Source: Corallococcus caeni (GTDB lineage: Bacteria > Myxococcota > Myxococcia > Myxococcales > Myxococcaceae). Taken from it: DNA of 64,000 bases. Below, piece after piece: positions 58,672 to 64,000 of the stretch. The stretch's first letter is position 1. Each line of letters begins with the position of its first letter. The DNA lies in contig NZ_BTTW01000001.1 in the NCBI RefSeq assembly GCF_036245865.1, forward strand, positions 248,001 to 312,000, given 5' to 3'. The position numbers were made by a program, and so were the translations under genes. The notes under the pieces were generated by a model that saw only the letters and a list, made by a program, of their open reading frames with translations, was not told the DNA's origin and did no database searches.

Positions 58672-60561
58672 CTAGTACGTGGCCTTCAGCGACGTGCCGC
58701 TGTACGCGGAGTAGCCGCGCAGCATGATGTACATCTTGCCCGACGCGGTCTTCGCCGCCGCGCTGCACGTCTCGTTGTTGCCGGAGAGGTACGGACGGCA
58801 GTCGTAGGAGGTCGTCGTCGGGGCGGAGCCGAACTTGATGTACATGTCCGCGTCGCCCGTGCCGCCGCTCATGACGTAGCTGGACGCCTTGGCGGCCGGC
58901 AGGTCGATGCAGTAGTACGTCTGCGAGCCGGAGGCGCCGGACAGGCCCGTCTTCGCGACGCCGTTGGTCAGCGTGGTGCAGGTGATGGGGATGCCCACGC
59001 CCACCGCTTCCCAGGCGGCCTTCACGGAAGCCTGCGTGGCGGCGTCGTAGCCCAGGGCCGCGGCGGCCTGGATGGTCCAGGTCTTCGCCTGATCGTACGT
59101 GGTGCTGGCCGTGTAGAGGTTGGTGTTGGCGTAGTACCAGATCTGCGCGGCCTTCTGGACGCCGATGCCCGTCACGACGATGGAGCTGCGGCCGCGCGGG
59201 TGCGTGCCACCCTTGGCGAGCAGCGCGAACGCCAGGTTCGGGACGCCGGAGGTGTAGTGCACGTCCTGGCCGGAGTAGTTCGGCGCCCAGTCGATGGACG
59301 CGCCGTCCTTCGCCGGGTCGTCCATGTAGCGGAGCGCGTCACCGGCGGTGCCGGGGGTCCACACGTCCTCGCCGACCTTCCAGATGTCCGCCGCGGTGCT
59401 CCACGTGCCGGAGGCCCAGCTCTCGCAGATGGCGCCGAAGGTGTCGGACATGGCCTCGTTGAGGCCGCCGGACTGCGCGGAGTAGGTGAGGTTGGACTCG
59501 TTCTCCGTCACCGCGTGGGTCAGCTCGTGGACCGTGACGTCCGCGTCCTTGCCCAGCTCGATGGAGTTCACGCCGTCGCCGTCGCCGTACACCATCTGGG
59601 TGCCGTCCCAGTAGGCGTTCACGTAGTTGGTGCTGTAGTGCACCGTGCTGATCAGCGTCTGGCCCGCGTTGTTCAGCGAGTCGCGGTTGAAGTTCGTCTT
59701 GTAGCAGTCGTAGGTGTAACCCAGCTTGTCGTAGTTCATGTCGACATGCGAGTCACCGATGGCCGCCTGACCCTCGCTGCGCTTGAGCGTGCCCGGGGTG
59801 CTGGTGCCGTTGTTCGCGCTGTAGACCTTGCGGTTGAGCGCGGTGTGGATCTCCGGCACGCGCAGCAGCGTGGCGCCGTTCTGCGCGTCCACATAGACGC
59901 GGTCGCGCAGCGGCATCAGCGCGCTCTCGCCCGTGACCTTCACCTCGTACGCGAGGTGCAGACGGCCGTCCTGCTCGGCCTTCACGTACACCAGGCGCGC
60001 ACCGTCCGCGGCCAGGCGCGTGCCCTGGGTGTCGCGCAGCGCCGCCGTCTTGGCGGCCTCCGCGGCGACCGTCGGACGCGCGGACACGGAGCCGCCGGAG
60101 CGGGCGGAGCCGTTCGCGCCGAAGATGGCGCCCGAGCGGTCCACGTGCACCACCAGCTCCTCGCCCACCACCGGCAGACCGTTCAGCGTCTGCGCGTAGC
60201 GGATGTGCGACGTGCCCTGGTCGTCCACGGAGATGCGGCGGACCTGGAGGTCCGAAGCGTTCAGGCGGAACAGCGACGCGATGGAGGGCAGCGACCCGGC
60301 GATGGCCGTGTGCACGTCCGCGGCGGCGAAGCCCGTCAGGGGGCGGTCCGCCTGGCCCAGGCGGCCCTGGATGGTGTGCGGCGTGCCATCCGCGTTGGTG
60401 CCGACAATCTGGGCGCCCGGGATGACGCTCAGGGCGTTCTGCACTTCCGCCACTTCATCGGGCTTCTGCTGCCCGTCCTGCGTGTTGGAGTCCATCTCAC
60501 CGACGCCGCAAGCGACGAGGGGAAAGGCCAGCAGGGCTGAAACGAAACGAGTGCGAACCAA
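58672..60561 (-). CDS. M4 family (thermolysin-type) secreted metallopeptidase
   Basis: 629 residues from TTG 60561, chosen because AGGAGG lies 7 bp upstream and a signal peptide (VRTRFVSALLAFPLVAC, lipobox) starts there. An N-terminal propeptide of FTP/PepSY type (about 40-235) is followed by the catalytic domain with HELTH near 350 and NEAMSD near 368 (zinc ligands and Glu). A C-terminal PPC domain (about 530-629, DADMYIKFG...YDCRPYLSG) carries a Cys pair. It is an autoprocessed extracellular protease, fitting predatory myxobacteria. A longer ATG start at 60621 is not supported. Confidence 0.93.
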   Translation of the reverse strand: MVRTRFVSALLAFPLVACGVGEMDSNTQDGQQKPDEVAEVQNALSVIPGAQIVGTNADGTPHTIQGRLGQADRPLTGFAAADVHTAIAGSLPSIASLFRLNASDLQVRRISVDDQGTSHIRYAQTLNGLPVVGEELVVHVDRSGAIFGANGSARSGGSVSARPTVAAEAAKTAALRDTQGTRLAADGARLVYVKAEQDGRLHLAYEVKVTGESALMPLRDRVYVDAQNGATLLRVPEIHTALNRKVYSANNGTSTPGTLKRSEGQAAIGDSHVDMNYDKLGYTYDCYKTNFNRDSLNNAGQTLISTVHYSTNYVNAYWDGTQMVYGDGDGVNSIELGKDADVTVHELTHAVTENESNLTYSAQSGGLNEAMSDTFGAICESWASGTWSTAADIWKVGEDVWTPGTAGDALRYMDDPAKDGASIDWAPNYSGQDVHYTSGVPNLAFALLAKGGTHPRGRSSIVVTGIGVQKAAQIWYYANTNLYTASTTYDQAKTWTIQAAAALGYDAATQASVKAAWEAVGVGIPITCTTLTNGVAKTGLSGASGSQTYYCIDLPAAKASSYVMSGGTGDADMYIKFGSAPTTTSYDCRPYLSGNNETCSAAAKTASGKMYIMLRGYSAYSGTSLKATY

Positions 60562-60898
60562 GGTACTGCCTCCTGCCCGGCGCAAAGGGGGTGGTCGCCG
60601 GGGCAGCGCTCCTTTCAGCATTCTTCAGGCCAACTCATTAAGTCCGCGAAATGCCTCGCATTACGGGAAGGCGCTGAAAAGCGGCTGGCACATCAGCGCC
60701 CAGTTCATCTTCTGTAATGTGGAAGCAAACGTTACAAAAGAGGCACAACCCTCTGTACTTGCTGGGGATTTCGAAGGACGCGGCCCCCTGTCCTGAACAG
60801 TGACAGTCCACACCGGGTGTGTCCTCTATTCGGGCAATCCACGGTTGGCGGCTTTTTCTTGCTGTGCAAAGGATGACCGCGAATTCGCACACCGTGCG
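60562..60898. other. Intergenic region upstream of the M4 protease
   Basis: 337 bp containing the protease promoter and the 3' flank of the small Rossmann gene. It is clearly less GC-rich than its surroundings between 60630 and 60880 and includes the dyad at 60714-60735. No convincing ORF. Confidence 0.55.
60714..60735. promoter_or_regulatory. Imperfect dyad GTAATGT-N8-ACGTTAC
   Basis: 22-bp inverted repeat with 6 of 7 matching positions per arm, about 150 bp upstream of the protease start. Candidate operator for regulated protease expression. Confidence 0.4.
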
Positions 60899-61348
60899 TC
60901 AACGCCACACGCCGAGCAGCACCCGCGCGCGGCCGTCCATGGGGAGCTCCGCCTCCTCCACCGCGGTGAAGCCGGCGTCGCGGGCCACGTCGGCCAGGTG
61001 CCGCATCCACGGTTTGTAGGGCATCCCATTGTCGGAGCAGCAAGGGACGACGGCGAAGCCCAGCCCGTGGCGCGCGGCGTACTCGATGATGATCCGCGTG
61101 GCGCCGTCCGGGTGCATGCCCACGACGAGCTCCGCCTCGCAGGGCTCTTCCAGCGTGAAGAGCCGCTGGGCGTACTTCACGGGCAGGTGCTTGTGGCGCA
61201 GGTCGAAGGTGGTGACGGTGCGCCCGCGCTGGGTGAGGGACTCGTTCAGCTTCCCCATGCCGCCGGCGATGTCATAGACGCGCAGGGCCTGGGGGAAGCG
61301 CGTGACGAGCAGGTCCGCGAAGAGGTCGAAGCGTCGCTTGTCCGCCAT
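60899..61348 (-). CDS. Small Rossmann-fold, methyltransferase-like protein
   Basis: 149 residues. RVYDIAGGMGKLNESLTQRG (about 27-46) looks like a SAM-binding motif I, and the later GMHPDGATRIIIEYAARHG and FAVVPCC segments resemble the conserved blocks of TRM13/METTL25-type methyltransferases. At 149 residues it is shorter than a full domain. Substrate unknown. ATG 61348 follows AGGAG. It is 24 bp downstream of holA on the same strand and may be co-transcribed with it. Confidence 0.72.
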   Translation of the reverse strand: MADKRRFDLFADLLVTRFPQALRVYDIAGGMGKLNESLTQRGRTVTTFDLRHKHLPVKYAQRLFTLEEPCEAELVVGMHPDGATRIIIEYAARHGLGFAVVPCCSDNGMPYKPWMRHLADVARDAGFTAVEEAELPMDGRARVLLGVWR

Positions 61349-61372
61349 GGCGGCTCCTTCCACCCGGCCCCA

Positions 61373-62689
61373 TCAGGCGCGGGTGCACACCGTCCACAAC
61401 AGCCGTTCAATGACGAGCTTCCCGCTGGCGGAGGACTTCAGGGCCAGGTCCGCGTCCGCGCACGCCACCAGGGCGTTGAGCAGCTCGCGGCGCTCGTAGC
61501 GCGCGGCGGCCTGCATGCCGAACGCGAGCGCCCACGCGTTGGGCGTCTTGCGCTTGGTGGCCTTCAGCTCCTGCTCCAGCTTCGGGAGGATGCGCGCCTC
61601 CACGTCCCGGCCGGTGCGCGGCGGCTGCCCTCCGGCGTACTTCTCCAGCCAGGCGTGGTTCTCCAGCAGCGAGCGGACGATGGACGCCACCGCGCCCAGC
61701 AGCTGGAGCGCGTGCGTGCCCTGCCCCATCGCGTCCTCGGCGTAGGAGAGCGCGTCGCGCAGCTCGCGCTTCTGGAGCGCCTCCGTGAGCTCGAAGAACT
61801 CCTCCTCGCGCGCGTGGTGCACCAGCAACGCCACGTGCTGGGCCTCGATGGTGGGCCCCTCCGAGTAGACGGCCAGCTTCTCCAGCTCCGATTGGAGAAG
61901 CCGGATGTTGCCGCCGATGCGCTCCTTGAGCCCCTCCAGCGCGCCCGGCCCCAGCTTCTTCTTGAAGGGGACCAGGAACTCCTTCGCGATTTCGCTGAGG
62001 TCCAGGTCCTTGTGGCGCGCGGCCACCTTGCGCTCGAAGAGGCGGCCCTTGTCCTGCGCGAACTTGAGCAGCGGGCTGCGCGAGTCCACGTCCGTGGCCG
62101 CCAGCACCAGCGCGTGCCCCGGCGGCACGCCCTTCTGGAGCAGCTCCAGGAGCGCGGACGCGTCCCCTTCCGGGGCGCTGATGCGCTCGTCGCGGCAGAA
62201 GGCCGCCGCCTCCTGGAGGAAGGCGAGGTCCGCCTCCGCCAGGTCCACGTTCAGTTCGTCCTTCCACTGCTCCACGGTGGGCGCGCCGGGCACGCGGGGA
62301 TCCAGCTGATCCACGCCCCAGCCCGCGCGGCCCGCGAGCGCCAGCAGCCGCCGGGCGCCCTCCTTGCGCTTGCCCGCCTTCCACGCGTCGCGCGCCTTGG
62401 CCAGCGCGTCGCCCTTGCCCTTCTTGGGCGCGAGGAACTCCGGGTCGCGCACCAGCACCACCTTGCGCCCGGGGAACAGCGGCATGGTGGCCAACTCCTG
62501 CGCCACCTCGCGCGGGGAGGCGGCGTCCAGCACCGCGAGGTTGAGCCCCATGGCGGCGTCCGGCACCAGCGTCTTCACCAGCTCGTCGGCGCCCTTGCGG
62601 ACCAGGAACTCCTCGCCCCACAGGAGGTACAGCGGCCACACCTTGCCGCCCTTCACCTCCGCCAGCACCTCGTCCATGTCCGCGCTCAT
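61373..62689 (-). CDS. holA: DNA polymerase III subunit delta
   Basis: 438 residues, longer than the usual 340 because of inserted segments around 110-165. It has the HolA pattern: YLLWGEEFLVRKGADELVKTL at the start, a central AAA-like domain, LKERIGGNIRLLQSELEKLAVY and the C-terminal helical domain (LLGAVASIVRSLLENHAWL). Delta opens the sliding clamp in the clamp loader. ATG 62689 overlaps the holB stop (ATGA), so the two clamp-loader subunits are coupled. Confidence 0.92.
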   Translation of the reverse strand: MSADMDEVLAEVKGGKVWPLYLLWGEEFLVRKGADELVKTLVPDAAMGLNLAVLDAASPREVAQELATMPLFPGRKVVLVRDPEFLAPKKGKGDALAKARDAWKAGKRKEGARRLLALAGRAGWGVDQLDPRVPGAPTVEQWKDELNVDLAEADLAFLQEAAAFCRDERISAPEGDASALLELLQKGVPPGHALVLAATDVDSRSPLLKFAQDKGRLFERKVAARHKDLDLSEIAKEFLVPFKKKLGPGALEGLKERIGGNIRLLQSELEKLAVYSEGPTIEAQHVALLVHHAREEEFFELTEALQKRELRDALSYAEDAMGQGTHALQLLGAVASIVRSLLENHAWLEKYAGGQPPRTGRDVEARILPKLEQELKATKRKTPNAWALAFGMQAAARYERRELLNALVACADADLALKSSASGKLVIERLLWTVCTRA

Positions 62690-63720
62690 CGGCCCTCCAC
62701 GCACAGTTCGATGAGCAGCCGCTCCAGCTGCAGCCGGGGCGCGCCGTTGCGCGAGCCGATGGCCGTGCGCGCGGACTCCAGCAGCGCGTGCCGCCGGTGC
62801 AGCGCGGCCTCCGACGTGCGCTGCGCCGCCGCCTCCGCCAGGGCCTTCAGGTCCCGGTTCGCCATCGCGTCCTCGGCCCCCGCCTTCGCGAGCGACACGT
62901 CCCGCGTCCACAGGATGAGCAGCTCCAGCGCCGTGTCCGCGTCCTCGCGCGAGCCGCCGTGGGCCTCCGCGAAGCGCAGGAGGGCCGGGATGTCGTCACC
63001 GCTCAGGGCTTCGAAGGCGGTGAGCACGTCCTTGCGCTCCTTCAGCGCGTCCACGTCCAGCGCGAGCGCGCGGCCCAGGCTGCCCCCGGACATCACCGCG
63101 GCCAGGGCGGCGGTGTCCGCGTCCAGCTTGCGCTCCTGTTGCACGTGCCGTGCGACCAGGTCCACCGGCAGCGGACCGAAGTACACCTTGCTGCACCGGC
63201 TGCGGATGGTGGGCAGTAGCCGGTCCATGGCGCTCGCCACCAGGATGAGGGTGGTCTCCGAGGGCGGCTCCTCCAGCGTCTTGAGGAACGCGTTCTGCGC
63301 CTGGACGTTCATCTGCTCCGCGCTGACCAGGATGGCCACCTTGCGCTTGGATTCCAGGCCGCGCAGCGCCAGGCGCTCCTGGAGCTGGCGTACCTGCTCC
63401 ACGCGCAGCTCCCGGCTGGGCGTGCCGGTGAAGTCGGAGCGGCCCGCCAGTCCTCGCGACACGCGCTCGTCGTCCGGCATCACCCAGGTCACGTCCGGGT
63501 GCAGGCCCTTGGTGATGCGCACGCAGCTGGTGCACTTGCCGCAGCCCACCTCCGGGGCCTCCGGGCACGTGAGGGCCTGGGCCAGCCCCACCGCGGCCAG
63601 CTCCTTGCCCACACCTTCCGGTCCGGCGAACAGGTAGGCGTGATGCACCGAGCCAGACCGCAGGGCGGACTGGAGTGCGTCCGTCGCGCGGGGCTGTCCC
63701 TGCACCGAGGCAAGCGTCAT
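62686..63720 (-). CDS. holB: DNA polymerase III subunit delta-prime
   Basis: 344 residues. AAA+ fold with Walker-A-like GPEGVGKE (33-40), zinc cysteines C52, C60, C63 and C66 (GCGKCTSC), and QAQNAFLKTLEEPPSETTLIL and IRSRCSKVYF (SRC motif). Unlike E. coli delta-prime it keeps a near-complete P-loop. It works with delta and gamma/tau to load the beta clamp. ATG 63720 is chosen; an in-frame extension to 63984 has no homology. Divergent from the membrane protein gene at the window end. Confidence 0.93.
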   Translation of the reverse strand: MTLASVQGQPRATDALQSALRSGSVHHAYLFAGPEGVGKELAAVGLAQALTCPEAPEVGCGKCTSCVRITKGLHPDVTWVMPDDERVSRGLAGRSDFTGTPSRELRVEQVRQLQERLALRGLESKRKVAILVSAEQMNVQAQNAFLKTLEEPPSETTLILVASAMDRLLPTIRSRCSKVYFGPLPVDLVARHVQQERKLDADTAALAAVMSGGSLGRALALDVDALKERKDVLTAFEALSGDDIPALLRFAEAHGGSREDADTALELLILWTRDVSLAKAGAEDAMANRDLKALAEAAAQRTSEAALHRRHALLESARTAIGSRNGAPRLQLERLLIELCVEGR

Positions 63721-63802
63721 GGGGGCGTGTATCTCCGCTCGGAGGGCACCCGTCAACCGCCACCTTGACCCGTGCGCGCGCGGCCGGTCTGATTCGTCGG
63801 AC

Positions 63803-64000
63803 GTGCTGAACTTCCTCGAAGGCCACCTCCCCCTGCTGGCGGGCTCCGTCCTGACGGTGCTCCTGCTGAGCATCCAGCGCACCACCCGGGACCCGGACCT
63901 GCGCGACGACCTGCGCGGCGCGGTCCGGATGCTGCTCGCCTTCCTGGTGCTGCGGCTGGCCTCGCGCATCCTGCCGGAGGCCACGACGCCGGAGGGCCTG
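63803..64000 (+). CDS. N-terminal fragment of a membrane protein, possibly MscS-like (cut by window end)
   Basis: 66 codons open to the window edge from GTG 63803: a first hydrophobic helix (LPLLAGSVLTVLLLSI), a charged loop (QRTTRDPDLRDDLRGAVR) and a second helix (MLLAFLVLRLASRIL). The spacing fits the N-terminal helices of a mechanosensitive channel (MscS family), but too little is present to be sure. Confidence 0.5.
   Translation, partial: MLNFLEGHLPLLAGSVLTVLLLSIQRTTRDPDLRDDLRGAVRMLLAFLVLRLASRILPEATTPEGL

Noticed and set aside
60800-63637. 945-codon plus-strand ORF opposite holA, holB and the Rossmann gene
   Set aside because: Shadow of three recognisable minus-strand genes, with no coherent domain of its own.

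Overview
The window is high-GC DNA (about 70% by eye) with dense genes, frequent ATGA/GTGA overlaps, many short lipoproteins and several families typical of myxobacteria: two tandem TIGR02265/DUF2378 paralogues, a MYXO-CTERM-like C-terminus, DUF4388 and DUF5953-type proteins. This points to a chromosomal segment of a member of the Myxococcaceae (Myxococcus/Corallococcus-like). No rRNA, CRISPR array or replication origin was seen.

Layout. 0-6.4 kb: MATE exporter, a metallo-beta-lactamase-fold protein with a Cys-rich tail, a zinc alcohol/formaldehyde dehydrogenase, a receiver-like protein without its phospho-acceptor, and an overlapping pair of unknown genes (polar protein plus lipoprotein), closed by a strong terminator. 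6.4-12.3 kb (minus): carboxylesterase, then an AcvB/VirJ-like protein coupled to MprF (lysyl-phosphatidylglycerol synthase/flippase), with a perfect 20-bp palindrome upstream. 12.6-16 kb: a seven-TM chemoreceptor, a small gene broken by an in-frame TGA, and a hemolysin-III-like membrane protein. 16.1-17.7 kb: a lipoprotein with a C-terminal PD-(D/E)XK-like core, translationally coupled to a DUF5953-like gene. It has the architecture of a toxin/immunity pair delivered by outer-membrane exchange (SitA/SitI-like). 17.8-23 kb: redox and stress genes. 23.1-26.9 kb: ECF sigma factor, anti-sigma factor, a caspase-like protease fused to a predicted outer-membrane barrel, and a Cys-rich lipoprotein, all overlapping or nearly so. 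27-32.3 kb: lipoproteins, YceI, LysR, pirin and the DUF2378 pair.

32.3-37.36 kb is an accessory island abutting tRNA-Leu(GAG). It holds an IS5-type transposase remnant, an intact type IIG restriction-modification enzyme of visibly lower GC, a frameshifted DNA methyltransferase and a frameshifted tyrosine recombinase. 37.4-41 kb (minus) is the glycolytic operon gap-pgk-tpiA-secG leading into the tRNA. 41-44.7 kb: a large amidase and a diacylglycerol/undecaprenol kinase. 45.3-52.2 kb: FAD dehydrogenase, RlmI-like protein, YhaM-like exoribonuclease and a MshEN/HD/receiver/DUF4388 signalling protein. 52-64 kb: tatD, a HEAT-repeat gene, metG, an NRDE protein, a patatin-like lipoprotein, an M4 protease, a small Rossmann protein, holA and holB, and the start of a membrane protein cut by the window edge.

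The best candidates for something new are the coupled lipoprotein/nuclease and immunity-like pair (16.08-17.75 kb), the sigma/anti-sigma/caspase-barrel operon (23.1-26.9 kb), the effector/lipoprotein-like pair at 4.9-6.4 kb, and several signalling or RNA-modification proteins whose catalytic motifs are visibly lost. All function calls come from reading motifs by eye, and no database search was run.
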